From: Siniperca chuatsi
Lineage: Eukaryota > Chordata > Actinopteri > Centrarchiformes > Sinipercidae
Length of the DNA: 64,000 nt
Assembly: GCF_020085105.1 (NCBI RefSeq)
Contig: NC_058046.1
Span: forward strand, 28,552,175 to 28,616,174
Reading direction: 5' to 3'
The notes under the pieces are model-generated. The model was given only the letters and a program-made list of their open reading frames with translations, searched no databases and was not told where the DNA came from. A program made the position numbers and the translations under genes. Numbering within the stretch: the stretch's first letter is position 1; each line of letters opens with the position of its first letter. Positions 1 to 14,200 of this stretch are shown in pieces.

Positions 1-3000
1 AAGACAAATAAAACTCTGCTGAAACCCAAAGTTGTCCTCCATGATGTTTTTAATGTATGCCAGACTGAAAATTAGCTCTTCGTCAGAGCTGTTTTCCACA
101 GGCTCATGATTTGTCCATCCATTCCTTCAACCATTTTTTATACCCAAAAGCCAAGTCACATTCTTAGTAATAATAATTATTCTTAGTAACTAATTTAGAC
201 AACACCCCTTACACACACACAAAAAAAGAGTGAAAGCAAACTAATCTACATTAACAAATAATGTTAAAGACTTACAGAAATGCATAAACAACCTTTTGAA
301 GAAGTGACTGAATGTTCCTGCATGGTAGCCTAGTCATCCATTCCTGCATTAAATTCAATTTTACTACTGACAGCTTTTTTTCTGTGTATCAAAATGATTT
401 GGTTATAGTTCGATGAATAGTTCGATGGGTAAATATGAAGCTTCCACCAGCAGCTGGTTAGCTTAGCTAGCAGGGGGAAACAGCTAGCTTGGCTCTGTCC
501 ATAGCTAACAAAATCTGCCTGCCAGCAGCTCTAAAATTACAGGTTATATCATTTCGTACATTTTGGGTTTTTTGTTGTCTTACTGGGGGTTTTGTGCTGG
601 ACTATTTCTTTGCCAGGCGCAGTGACTTCCTGGAGTCTTGTTAAGCTAACCGGCTCCTAGCTTATTGTACAGCCATGAGAGTGGTATCAATCTTCTCATC
701 TAACTCTGACCAAGACAGCAAAACAGTGAATTTAACTCTATGTAGACTATAGAATATAGCATTTCTAATTATTCAGGAAGTACTTGTGGGATATACCTCA
801 ATTACCACTTGGTTTCTGGTTTGTTCCTCAGTTGTTCTTTGGTAATTACCTGGGATTTTCTGTGTCCCTTTATTGTAAAGTGTTGCCAATTATTTTACTG
901 GGGAAATGTCAGTGTATTGCAGAAAGTTAGCAACCCTTTCTCCTTGTTAGACATTTGAGCCAAGTTAGCCTCAGATGTTGTTATAAAATATTGACAACAT
1001 GTCTTGCAGCTTCTTCACTGATGCCAGTATACTGAGTTATACTGTGCTTGTCATTCTGACTGGCCATGTAGACATAATGTTACAATTATGCTGCAATGTC
1101 AGGAAATACAGTCTACTGCCTGTTGTTGAAGGTCTCCTTTCTGAAATTTCCCTCCATCACCACTGTATTGAAGTCATATTTTTTTTTTTTTACAGAAGAA
1201 CCAAATGATTTAAACATCTCAGCCAACCTGTTGTCATGCAGAATACTCCTTTTGTAACTGATGATAACTGGATTTTCGTGTTGTGGTTGAAATGAAATAG
1301 CAGCCAAAAGTCAGTCAGCAAGCAGTTAGTAAGTGAGTACTTCTACCATTGCTACAGTTATATGTAGGAGTATAGTGATGGACACACGCTGATTATTTAT
1401 CTGTGGTTCCAACCAAAATATTGGTGAGTTGAAAGGATCAAATTGCTGATGTAAATGTTTAGGTGGGGTTACATAGTAAACATAAGCAGATAAAAACGCC
1501 CTTTCAACTTTTGCAAGAGGATGATTTTTATGAATCAACCTTCTACTGTATATTGAAAAGTGATTTCTCTAACCTTCTCAGCCCTCCTGGAGTGAAATAA
1601 AGTTTCAACATAATCTCGTCACTGAAGGTATGATTACAGCCGTTGAATTGAATGGGCTTGGGCCCAGTTTTCTGTTTTCTGTGCTGTGAGCCAGTAATCT
1701 GTTTGCTGTCAAAAGATAAAAATACACAATACTCCTGGGAGGCTCAAAGCCATCATACTCCTTACTGTCAGTTCATCTATTGGCACACAAACGTTGATTA
1801 GAGATTAAATGCCTGCTGGAATGCAGCAGCAAGTCAGTCCATCCATTGTGCTACAGAAGAACAAAATCTTTTCAAATTTCTAAACCTGAAAAACAATGCT
1901 CAGTATGTTTTCAAATCATCATATGTAGCTGTGCTTTGAAAAGCACCGGAATGCTGTGGTCCCATTAAAACCACAAAGCCAAGGGCCCAGCCAAACAAAC
2001 AATCCAAGACGTCAGACCGTGTGGAACCAAAGGCCGGGGAGCCCAAAGAAATCAGTTACATATGCCATTTGCCTGTCATGTCTTGCATAATACAAAGTCA
2101 ACATTCATTACGTAAAGTAAATTAGCCCCGGCTGACTCTATTACATGCCTGTGTGCTTTAATGTAGGGAGAAGTGTTGATAAGTCTCAAAGAATATGCTG
2201 AACCCATGCTGGTTTTGACTGACTTGGAACTTGTGTAGGATTTTTCACACTATAATGTGTCCCCTAAATTATCTTTGCAACTGAAGTTAACCAGGAAAAC
2301 TCCAGCGCACTGTGAGAAGGGATTTGTTGGCAAATGTATACCCAAAGGCACATCTTAAATCAAAAGTAGACTTGATTCTTAATTAATCCAATAGAATACA
2401 GCAGCAGTGACAGCTCTGTGGTGCTTTGCCTCAGTAAAACTTAACAGCCACTAAAGTTTTTTCTGAGTAATGATTAATGCATCCAATTTCTGTGATCTGT
2501 ATTGAGCGTAGCATCATGGGTAATTAAATGATGGTCTAGAGAGCACTGACTGCTCTCATAAAATGACAAGGCCATAATTATCATGAAGCTTGGTTACCCT
2601 CTGACTCAAATACTAATTGTGTATCAATAACCTAGCGGAAGATGTCACAGAATTAAAACCCAAAACAACCCAAGCTTTACAAATAGCTCACAGCTACAAT
2701 ATTGCAGTCAATAACATCCAGTCCTCCTTTTAACTAAATTTTGAAGTAGACTTTTGCTATTCATACAATACATATGTATTCATTGAGCAGTTCCACAGGT
2801 CCATAAAGTGAGACATGTAAAAAACCCAACAAATGGAATTACCTGCTTCAAACACATTTACATTGTCAAAGATATAAATTGCCCAGTGTTAATCCATCAA
2901 ACTTATTATTCCCCTGCATAGTCTCTTGTGTCATGAAAAAGAAACAACCTGCCAGACTTGCAGGCATCTGTATTAAAAGGAGATTCACTCACTGAATACT

Positions 3001-3300
3001 GAACGCTGTATGTTCGCTTGTAACACCTCAGTGACCAAGAATATAGCTTGCTCCAGTAAATACAATAACAAAAGCATTGCGCTCTTAGAAGAAGAGGGAT
3101 GTGCTGTGAGGAACCGTTTATACGTTCTCATTGATTCATAAACAGGCATCATTTTCAAACCAGCAATACAGCGTCAAACACAGCACACAAATATACAGTA
3201 CAGAGACGCCTCCTCGGGGGACTGTGTGGCTGTCCACACAGTCAAAAAAACATAATATAGGAGGGGAATATTGATGTTCCCTTTACTACCATTTAAATCA
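1..3300. other. Gene-free flank downstream of prodh
   Basis: I see no coding exon here. Open frames are short, lack plausible splice context and resemble no protein I know. The only structured element I recognise is a degenerate interspersed repeat at about 414-735. The rest is AT-rich unique-looking DNA, so conserved non-coding elements cannot be excluded by eye. Confidence 0.6.
414..735 (+). repeat. Inverted-repeat MITE-like element, degenerate copy 1
   Basis: This is the same family as the copies at 30051, 41925 and 44471. It contains the family's internal block (gttagcttagctagcagg, then ggggaaacagctagct) and the right-end block with ctcatctaactctg. The left end, near aatagttcgatg, is eroded, so the terminal inverted repeat is incomplete. 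It is non-coding. The assignment rests on similarity between copies in this window and on recall of a common teleost repeat; the superfamily is unresolved. Confidence 0.7.
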
Positions 3301-3311
3301 AGCCTGTTATT

Positions 3312-3317
3312 TTTATT
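3312..3317 (-). terminator. prodh: Possible poly(A) signal of prodh
   Basis: AATAAA on the minus strand (plus strand tttatt) lies about 490 bp beyond the prodh stop codon. It is a reasonable 3' end, but the hexamer is common in AT-rich DNA and no transcript evidence is available. Confidence 0.35.
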
Positions 3318-3803
3318 ATTGTTGTCCCTCTACAAAATAAATAGGGTGATAAAAAGAGACGCCCGCACCGGTCTCGTTGACATTTTAGGGAGTCCTTTTG
3401 GAGCAGTAAAGATGCCCACTTGATGGATACCAGAGCTCTATAGACAATGGGAAGACAAAATGAGGGATGCTTATGGATGCAGAGGCGGATAAGGAAAAGA
3501 AATAGAGAGAACATGGGCAGTACACAGAAGAAAGGATGGGGGTGAATGTGGGTAACATCAACAAGGAATAGAATGGAGAAAAACAACAGTGGGAAGACAG
3601 AAAAAAAGAGTGACATGCCAAAACAGTCCATCAGCAAGAAAACTCCGGGACAGGGTAGAACAGGAGATGTACATCCAGGGAGAGCTGTACAGAGGGAGAG
3701 ACAGAACAGACAGCCACAGCAGCAGCCATCAACCAGGGAAGATTAAAAAAAAAAAAACTTGACACATTGACACACTCTCCTCTTTGTCTCTTCTTCTGTG
3801 TTT

Positions 3804-5234
3804 TCAGTACACCGGTCTGTAGAGAAGCTCCCCAGAGGCAAGTCTACGTTTCAGCTCCTGCCACAGCAGCTCCCTCTCCTTTTGGGCACCCTTCATGAAG
3901 CCTCGGTTCTCCTGGGCTCTCCGAGACAGGTAGGGCATCACCTCATTCACCGGGCCATAGGGGACGTACTTATAGACGGGGAAGCCTGCCTGGCCTGGGG
4001 TTGAAGTGGATGGGATGGGAGAAAACAAAAGAAAAAGGGGCTTTGTAGCATGATATGGATGAAGATGATAAATGTAGATAAATTAGAATATTTCTCTGTT
4101 TATGTACAAATATCATCAAAGGGCTTCTCATGAACACATTGTTACGATGTGATTTTTGATTGACTAGTTACAATTTCAGTTGTTACAATTTCAAGAGAAC
4201 ATGATTTCTACAGTGTGTTTTGGACAAACTCCAGAGAACACATCACAACTGGCCGTCATCTGGATTGGCTTCTCCTCAGTGAATGATTGCTACAATCCTT
4301 CTAATCATGCAGGTTTGCTGCATTTGCACAGACACCCTGCGTTTGCTGCATTTGAATTAGAAGAGTTGCTGTTTGTCTGCCAGTCAGGCTCACATACTGT
4401 GACTGCATTGCCACGGCTTACTCTTCCAATTCATTGAAATAAATGTCCTTTTAACTAATCCACAATTACTAGCAAAACATCAAAACATGATACAATAAAG
4501 TCATGAAAAGAGAACATCCGGAGCCACGGCATATCTGAAATAAAAATCATGAAAACTGAATATGGCACCTTTTTAAAAAAACAATGAGTGTACACTGAGT
4601 GATAGACAAATAATAAAGATCTCAACTCCAGTCTGCTTTATTTCATAAAACAACTTCTTTATTGTTTCGAAATTCAAAGACACAGCACTGACTGCTCTAT
4701 CCCTCTGGAAAACAGCAAAGAAACACGTGTGTGCCTGCTTACATCAATAACGGTCAAGACCGTTTCAACTTGAGCCTCACATTGACAGACAACTGCCTGC
4801 CGCCGCTGTGTCTGTCTTTGACTGACAAACAAAGTGGTAAGAGCCAGCAGCAGCCCTGTGTTAAGACAGCTTGTCAATACCGAGGTGTCTCAGTTCATAT
4901 GTCACGTTATGGGCTGCAGACTGACTTCTACATGTGCACTTCATGCAGCCCAAGTGGTCTGTGGGCTATGTGTAGCTGAAAGGTCTTAAGCTGAAAGTTA
5001 TAGGGGAGGGTGGCGAATAGAGATCCTGCAGAGGCTGAATTTAAACTGTCAAATCATCCTCATGTAGGGCGGGAAAGATCGGTGCCTACTCATTGCTGAT
5101 TGTGTGAGAGAGCGTGTTTGTGTGTGTTTTTCTCACCCAGTGGGAAACTGATCTGATCACACATGCCCAGTAGTTGACCGAAGTACACCTTGTTCTCTGT
5201 GGGTAAGAGACCCAGCTCATTCATTCTGAATGAG

Positions 5235-5276
<42 letters not shown>

Positions 5277-8200
5277 GCAAAAATAAGTTGGTTTATACAG
5301 ATGCAAAGCTGCATAAAAAAAATCAATCATGAGTGTGTTTTCAACAGCGTGTTTAGATAAAACTGTAGCCGTACCTCCTCAAGGTGTGTTTCACTGTGCC
5401 CTCGTTGTGGGAAGCCACCATTACGTTGGCATTTCTGTTGAGCGCAATCTCATCCAGCACATAGTCCAGACACCTTACACAAACACATAAGGAAGGCAAT
5501 TTAACTGTGCTATTGTCTTTGACATAATTGGGAACTTTTGTCTGTGAAGTGGGAATTACCACATTTGTTTTCTGCTAAACTATTCACTTTAAAATATTAA
5601 AATAATAATATGTAGTATATTGCATTGTGTGGCTTACACTGTTTCATAATTCATCCAAACAAATCTTCCTCATTAGTATGTAAGATTTACTGTGTGGTGC
5701 AGGACTACACAACTAAACAGTAAAACTGTCCCTAAACACTGAACATGTTTACCAGAAATCTGAACCAATCCATTCAGGGAGGACCTCTGCATTCTGCTTT
5801 CCTGCTGCTGTAGCTATGTTAATGTGCATGCACTTTACCACCATCTGCATACTTTAAATCCCAACTTTGTGTCTGTCCTATGTTGATGTTTACCTCAATA
5901 TCTAATAGAATGCTTAAGGATGGCCTTTCCTCCTTTTCTGCAAAACATATGGATCTCCGCAGGGTGATTTCTTTGAGCTTGCCTTAATCTAGGCAAGTCA
6001 GAAAATTGTTACAACACACCACCCCTGGAGCTGGATGGTATTCTGTAACCTGCACAAGGACAAGTCAACAGGGTGGAAGCTTGCTGACACAAGATGTTTG
6101 AAGAACCACTTCCCTCAAAATGAAATCCCCGTGCTGTCCATTGCAGCGGATTAGTGCCTAGAAGGTGGCCAGTTTAAATCTGTGAACCACGTGACAATTG
6201 GAGTGGCACAAGTAAATAAAAAACTGACTCTAAACTGTTCACTATCCAACAGCAAAAGGCTACAGTAATAGCGGACAGCTTCTCAGTGTGAATATGAAGA
6301 AATGAGAGCTTGGCTTGGCTAAAAAAGATCAAACTTTGCAGGTGCAGATTTGAACAGTCAACAGTTAATAAACAAACAAAAAAACCTTGGCTCTTACCTG
6401 TGGTACATTCTATTGGTAGACTCATAATCAGGGTTAATAGGGTCCTCATAACCAATCTCTTTGGCCCTCTCTCGCTCCTGATACATGTAGGCCCCACGCA
6501 CCAGCTTGGCAGCGAAATGCCAACCCTCACGTCGAGACAGTTCTACATCCATGGTTACATTGTCAAAGGCCTCCTGAAGAGCAAAAAAAGAGGATGATTC
6601 GCTCTTTAGCAAAGATCAAAGAAATCAAGTCCTTCAAGTTTAGATACAAAATGTGCAATAATTTAATTACTAGTGTTTACTTACTACTGTAGATCTAACT
6701 AGTCAACGATCACAGAGCCAAATGACAGATATATTATCTTTACATCATGTATCAGCCCACCTATTCTACCTGACCTAGCCTACATCACCTAGCTTAACCT
6801 ACCAGATGGCATAATTGGCTGCAAGCAAAAATGAAAGAAACTATGGAGACAAAGCCAGAGGGACAGACATTGGTACATCTCTGTATCACTTCCACAATCA
6901 GTAAAAATAGCATTTTGTTGACATCGCCATGGCTGTGTTTCCATAAAAATGATGAAATAAAAATTTAAAAAGCCACACATTTTGAGAACTTGCTCAAGAT
7001 TTCTGGTATTAGCAACGTCAGCAGCAAAGCAGTGCTGTATTATTACAGTCACTAACGGTGATACAGTGGGACCCACAGTAACCTATATAGTTATATTATA
7101 TCTGACAGGTAGTGTGTGTTATTTTTATTTCATAATACTGCATGTTTTAGGTGAAAATATGGTAAGTCTATGTACTTTTGATAAAATAATAAAAAGGAAG
7201 TTAATCACATGAATGAAACTGTACTGTGACTTAAACAGCTTCTCATTTGAAATGGTGTATCTAAAAGATATAAAATGAAAGCACCACAGTTCCCTCCAAC
7301 ATGATCCTCTTCTTGGCCATGTCGCTGTTTCAGTCTCTGAGTCAGCTGACTCATATAATCTCTTTACACGTTATAATTTGGAGTTACACGATTTGTCACA
7401 GCATGTTCTTTATCATAAGAACTATAAATGTTGTGTCTGCGTGCTTTGTGTGCGTATACATAATTTACACTTTTGATCTCACATCTGTGGTCTTTTTTGC
7501 CAATTGTGGCTTCTGACCTTGAGGTAGCATTGGTAGGTGTTGAAGATGACAGGCTTTTCCCTGTTGTAGATCCTCTGCATCTCTAATGTCAGTCTGCTGA
7601 TAGCCGGCTGCAAATACGTTTGCTCTGCATCCACCATCAAGCGAACACCATTCTCCATGGCATGCTGGAATAAAAATAGGTCTAATTTATTTTGTATAAT
7701 ATCACCTAACAGTGTTCATTATGTTATAGTTTGATTAAAAATAGTTGAACTGACAAAACTTTCTTTAAGTAAATGAATGGGATTACTCTTTTTCTCTACA
7801 CATACATTATGACTTTGAATACAAATAATACCCTCAATTTCTTATTGTGCTAATGCTTACAGTGGTTAACAGCCCTGCGGTGGCCATGGTCATATTAAAA
7901 TGGGAACTGTTGTATAATACAGCTTTTACACAATAGCTAGAAACACAGTTGTATGACTGAAAAATATTTATGCATATTAGTAAGTGTATGTGTACCGTAT
8001 AGGCATAAAAAACAATATAGATCATAAGGTGCTACACAAACAAAAATGCCACGGCAACCAAGAAAGCACAGCTTGCTCTGAATTATCACTACATTTATTT
8101 GTCAGGGATCATGTACCAAAACCATTAATCTCACGTAAAGAGAAGAGATGGATTGTACCAGATTTAGCTACCAGCTCATTTCCATCTGCGGTCAGATGTT

Positions 8201-11200
8201 TAACCAATAAATATGCCACCGTGTCGATAAACATGCCCCATTTGGTTCAACTATAAGTGCTTGCTCCTTGCAGATCAACAACAATGTAATTGCTACTAAG
8301 TGTGTGTATATTTGGGTACAGTGATCAGTCTTTGTAGTTTATGAGCGTTTACCTTGACTAAGACGTCCATGCGCTGTAACATCCTCTTCATTTGCTTCTC
8401 TTCCTCTATAGTGAACGTCTCCAGCAGAGGCTCCAGCTCACCTAGCTGGGCAAACAACCCAGGAGAGTGTGCACCACGAGATGCTAATGAACCAAATATC
8501 GCGCAGCATGACACCTATTAGTGCTTCTTACTTTATCCACCCTTAAGCAGTCTTTAGTTCAAGGTCAACAGATATGTTGAGGGTAACTTGCCCAGATTTT
8601 GTAGACATTCAATTAACCCAGGTCTTTCCTTAGCTCAGACCCAAATGATTCACACTTGAAATCTCAGTTATCCCAGTTTTAAAACAGAGACAGTTCACTT
8701 TAAATTTGGTCCGAATTGGGTGTAACCCTAAAATGACAAGATTGGGGGCTGATATAAGTAATAAATAGATGTGATGTTTCTAGAGCTGCAGCTGATACAT
8801 CACTGACCTCATTAGGTTCAAGGTGTGGTTATGGCAAAAGGACCTCAAATTAGGCAACTTAATTACAAAAAACTGAAAAACTAGACTGTATGGACAAAAC
8901 ATTTGACAGCAAGGAATCAATTAGTAAAATCATTTAAACTACATCCAATTTTGTTAAACTTTATATTTTAGTTACTGCCAGATTTTTCTGAAATGTCTGT
9001 GTCATGAATGTGTCACGAGCTTGTTCGCATAAGAGGGAACAAACACATTAACGCAGTAATACATGGTATTAGGTACAACTCCAATACATGACAGGTGCAG
9101 TGCATTTCACTGAATTGCTTACAATTCAAAATCTGTTCAACTCAGGTGCTGCTGCTGATGCTTAAAATCTCCTGCCTGCTGTAAATTCTATGCACATCAA
9201 ATTTGGAAAAGCAAATAGCATCTAAATTATTTTTTTCACTGAGTTTGGGTCTTGAATTATATTTAAAGATTCTAGGACATTCTTTTACCTGCATGTATTT
9301 ACAGTAAATTTCTCTCTCCTTTATTGTTTTATGCTACTGACCTCTACATTTGGGACAACCAGCAGGTCGGATATCTTTGTTCTGTCATCGATTAGGGTGT
9401 TCCAGTCGAGCATGTCAATGGTTCTGTCAAGGCAGAGGATAGAAAGGCACAGTGCTATGGCAACAGCATATTGGTGAGGCTAAACAATTACCAGTATCTT
9501 GGTCAATTTTATTTATTTCAGTCACTCTGAAACTAAGCATGTCCTTAAAGATGAACTTTGCAATAGTTGTAATATGAAATATAAAACCTTTTTTCATAAG
9601 ATGGTGTGACTTAAAAACTGAATTCCATCTTAATCCATCTGTGTTGTCATTGTATATTATGCAGCAAAATTTGAATTCTGAAAATACATTTCAGCAGTAA
9701 ATGTTTGCAAATCAGATCACTTATTACTTTTTAACAAATCATTTGTAAAACAAATACTGTAAATATACATACGTAATGCATTGTACAATACTGTTGATGT
9801 ACTGTAAAGTGAACTATGAAGATGCATAAATCAAGAAAAAAATATTATAAAATATGTATTTTGTTTTGCATGTTGAGAAAAAAGTTTTGTGATTTAATGA
9901 TGTGACTAAATGATATTAAATGTTTGCCAATTATTACCACTGCAAATTGCATTGCAATCCATTAGGACATAATTTGTTCTTTTCATCATACATTTTTCAT
10001 TGAATGGATTTTCCTTTAAATTGCCTTGAATATAATGATTTTTCCCCCGTTGTGCAACATGGACATTGTTTTACAGATATTTCCTGTTTATTTCAGTAGT
10101 CTGTTCATTCTTACCCTGAAGATTCCTCTTTCCTTCCAGTAAACCAGCCATAGAAGTCACCTTTTGCACCTAGTTTAGTCAGGAATTCCTAGATGGACAT
10201 AAAGATCTAAAGTACTGCAAGGCACATAGTGTAGCAATATCCTCGTATTGTGTATGAAATAGGAGTGCGAAGATGATCTATAACATTGGATGTAACGTTT
10301 GGTAGAAATTACATATGTACCACTATAATTAAAGTTCACCAGGAGAAAACAGAACAGGCAGACAAACTCCACCTGCAGTTGTTTCAGCTCCAGCCTCTGC
10401 TCTAAGGCCTCCACGCCATCTTTCCCCTGCTGTGATGCCAGGAAGGTGAAAAATCGCCGCCATTTCACCAGGACTTCTGAGAACTGGAGCTTAAAAAAAG
10501 CACAATGTCAGTCCGCCACACCCCTTCCGCAAGAGTATCAGCTAAATTAGTCCATTGACCTTTTAATAGCTCCTTAGTGCCTACCAGAAACTGAGGTCGT
10601 CCTAGAGCAGTCATTTTGATGGCAGAAAAACTATCCATTGAACTCCCACCTAGAGGTCGAACATTTTTAGTTTTAAAATCAATCAAATGATGTAAAGACA
10701 AATATTAACACGATGGTAAATGCATGCTTAAAGACTGTGCTGCGTATAATAAATGATAAGTGGATTACAGAACCGGATCACATGTCCATTGGTTGAGGGA
10801 TGACAATATTTGCAATATTCTGTAGAAAATATCAAGCCACAATGTGTCAAAACGGATATATTGTAAAGTTGTATTACTGATGTAGTTTCATTTCTATTTA
10901 CTTACCAGATGCTTTGATGCATTTGATGAAGGTCTCCATATGCTGGTCACATTTGGCCTCATCGGCGTAGAAATATGTGCCGGTTCCAGTCACTCCCCCG
11001 CGACTGTCCCCAAACTGTTTTTTTTCTCTGTGGTCCTTGCCTGGGGGAGAAAACAAATGTGCATGCCTATTACTTCTAATTACTTCATATGCTGTGTCCA
11101 CGAATAACAACAAAACAAGGCGGCTTACCTATGCTCTCTTTCTCTGCAGCGGATACACATGAGCTAAATTAGAAGAAATTCAAAAGGATAAAATAAGTTA

Positions 11201-14200
11201 ATTTGCCCCGTATTTGGGCAACATTAAAAATGCAAGTTTCATTAGAATGGCCGCAAATGTCTGGCATTTTTTAGTTCAATTTGGGAACTTGCACTCTTTC
11301 TTTGAACATTTCGGCCTTGTGACAATGGTATGCCAGAGGCTGACATTGTGTTTAGTGACCCTATACAGTATATGCTGAACTGACCTGCTGTCTGCCCGAC
11401 CCTCCAGAGAGGGCAGTTGTAGCGTCACACCACACTCGACCTATTCCCCCCTCATCACAGGGAACTGGGGAGCTCATGTAACCAAACAGATGACTGAGCA
11501 CTTCAGTCATCTGTTGGACATCAGGGGCATAAATAGGATTCAAAGGCAGGAAACTAAAGGGAGTAATCTTTTAACATGATATGCCATTTGGCGGACACTT
11601 TTATCGTAGAACTCTGGATTTAACTGCAATGGAATCCATTTGACACTGACTAAATAAAATGTGTGTAAGACAATACATTTCACTTGTTCAGTACCGTTTT
11701 CTTCATGTAAATTTTGTTTTAGGGCGGAAACGATTAGTCGATTAATCGATTAGTCAATTGACAGAAAATTAATGATGAACAATTTTGATAATCAAATAAT
11801 CGTTTATCAAAGAAAAATGCTTCTCAAAATGTGAGGATTTGCTCAGTTTTATATCATTGTAAATTTAATATTTGTGGGTTTTGGACCATTGGTTATATAA
11901 AACATTTTACTAGAAGATGTCAACTTGGGTTTTGGGAACTTGTGATGGCCATTTTTCACTGGTTCCTGACATTTTAGACTAAATGTTTAACAAATTAAGT
12001 GTAAAAATAATAGACAGATTTATCTAGAATGAAAATAATTGAACAGCTGGACTAAGTTACCCTGCTGTCAGCACTGGTCGAGTTGAGGTTTTAACTGTAC
12101 CATGATTTAAATTCTGTTTCAAATGCCTTCTGTGTTATACTGCCAAAAATTCAAATTGTTCTAGAAGCGGTGATTATTGGTAATCTTTTGGCATGAAAAG
12201 GGACATGTTAATAGAATGTGACTACTGGCACAATTTATTGGTTATTGGCAGCATTGTTACAAAAATGTCAGTACCGGACTTCAAAAGCCTGCATTAATCA
12301 AATCCTAACTGTAAAATCAGGCGTATATATTATAAGTTTAAATGGCCTAAGCAAGTTAAGCCTGGCATTGTAAGTATCATGCTCTCAACATCAAGCCAGG
12401 ACTTGCCTCTGTTCCTTATATCTTCTTTATGTTACAAGGAACTGACTAATGTTGTTGTTGCTATCCTGACAGATCACTGGAGTGCCTGTCAAACCCTGCT
12501 GTCTGAGATCAAGCTGGCGTTATGTGCCTTGTCTTCCTGCTTTACGGTTTGAAGGTGTATGTTCGCCAAACTAAAGCTTTGTAGGCTAAGGTTTGATACC
12601 TATTTTGATGTTTCCACGCAGGCATCCCCAAGACAAAGTATATCAAAGCAGTACAGTGATATCTTGTTACTAGTGATATGGTATAAAAAAAAAACATACA
12701 CTGAGTTCAAGTACAAGAAGGGTCAAAAAAATCATAGCAAAGGGCCTACTGAGAGCTTTATCACCTAACAGAATGTGATAACACAATAAAACAGTAATAG
12801 AGGGCATTCTGTCTGGCACAAGCTGACATTGCAGTCAGCTGTCACTCTGCGTCAACAAACGTAAAATACTAGAGTAGACACTTAAATATACTGACTAACA
12901 GCCTCGTTTATCTGACCTTTATAAACCTAGAGATGTTGTGTGTGATTAAAAAAAAAGAAAAAAGGTCAGTCTTTTTGGGCTGAGTATTATACTTATACTA
13001 AGTAAATCTGACAAATGCATGTCTTTTTCACTTCAATGAAATGGGCATCAAATAATATTCACTTTAGCAATTTCATTGACTGATTTGACTGTGAAGCAAT
13101 TCCTAAATTGGCCAAAAAGTCTCAATTTTATTTTGTACTACGAGATGTCCTAATTACTCATAATGCATGAAGCTACAACTTAAGTAACATTGCTACTGCG
13201 GCTGCCTAGAGAGACTGCTTGCATAAGGTTTGTACTGTCATCCAAGTTTACATCAGTTCACAGAACAAATACCCACTGCCTTGTGCTACCCATGTGACAG
13301 GATTCCTAACCAGTGAGCAATTCTCTCCAACCAGCCAATCCAGAACGAGGGGCCATGACTGAGCCAACAAATCAAATGTTGTAAGGAGTGTTTACTTCCT
13401 GAATCTGAGGCATATTAAATTAAGCCTATTTCTGGCATCAAACAAGAGGAAAATACTCTGCAAGGGAATGTACAGAACTCTGTCTATAGGTCAGTTTACA
13501 TCAAATAATTAAAACTGGACAAGACCTATGCACTTATATGGCCAATTTTGATCTTAATATAACTGAACTGATTTATAATGACATACTGACAATGTAGCCT
13601 CAAAAACATACTCAAAAACATCTTTTTTGTATGTAATATCTACTGAAATGTATGGTAACTTTCATACTCCATCTCTTTCTGCTTGGCCTCATCCTGGCTG
13701 ATGTCTTCCTCCACACTGTAGTCCAGGACAGAGCCGACGCCAAAGGCCTGGTTCTTTTGGATCAGCGGCCTGATGGCCATGTGGTCCTCACCAGCTACAA
13801 ACTGGCCATAAAATGTCATCTTCATAAACTGGTTGAAGGCTCTCTGGCCCAGGATCTTCTTACCTAGATCCATTATCTGAGCAGAAAGGAAGAGGACATT
13901 ATAACCAGCTTTTGATTTTTGACAGGTATATAATGTGCCTATAATTTATTCTACATGCCATTTAGCCTAGTTTATGTAATCATAATGTCCCAGAAAAGCC
14001 AGGCTGTGTCTAGGCAGGTTTTGAAGGCAACCGGTTTACCTGACAGACTATGAGAAAAAGACAGAAAGTAGCGACTTGATCTTTCATAAGCAAAGGAATT
14101 CAAATCACGTTCTTACCCCCAAGCTATAAACTACATATGGCATGTAAGAATAAAATAGAGGTAAAGGGTGAGACATTGCAGCTACACTGAAAATCAGAGT

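Noticed and set aside
3293..3637. 114-codon minus-strand open frame after the prodh stop
   Set aside because: It lies in the prodh 3' UTR, is built of Phe/Leu-rich simple sequence, overlaps a second open frame and resembles no protein.
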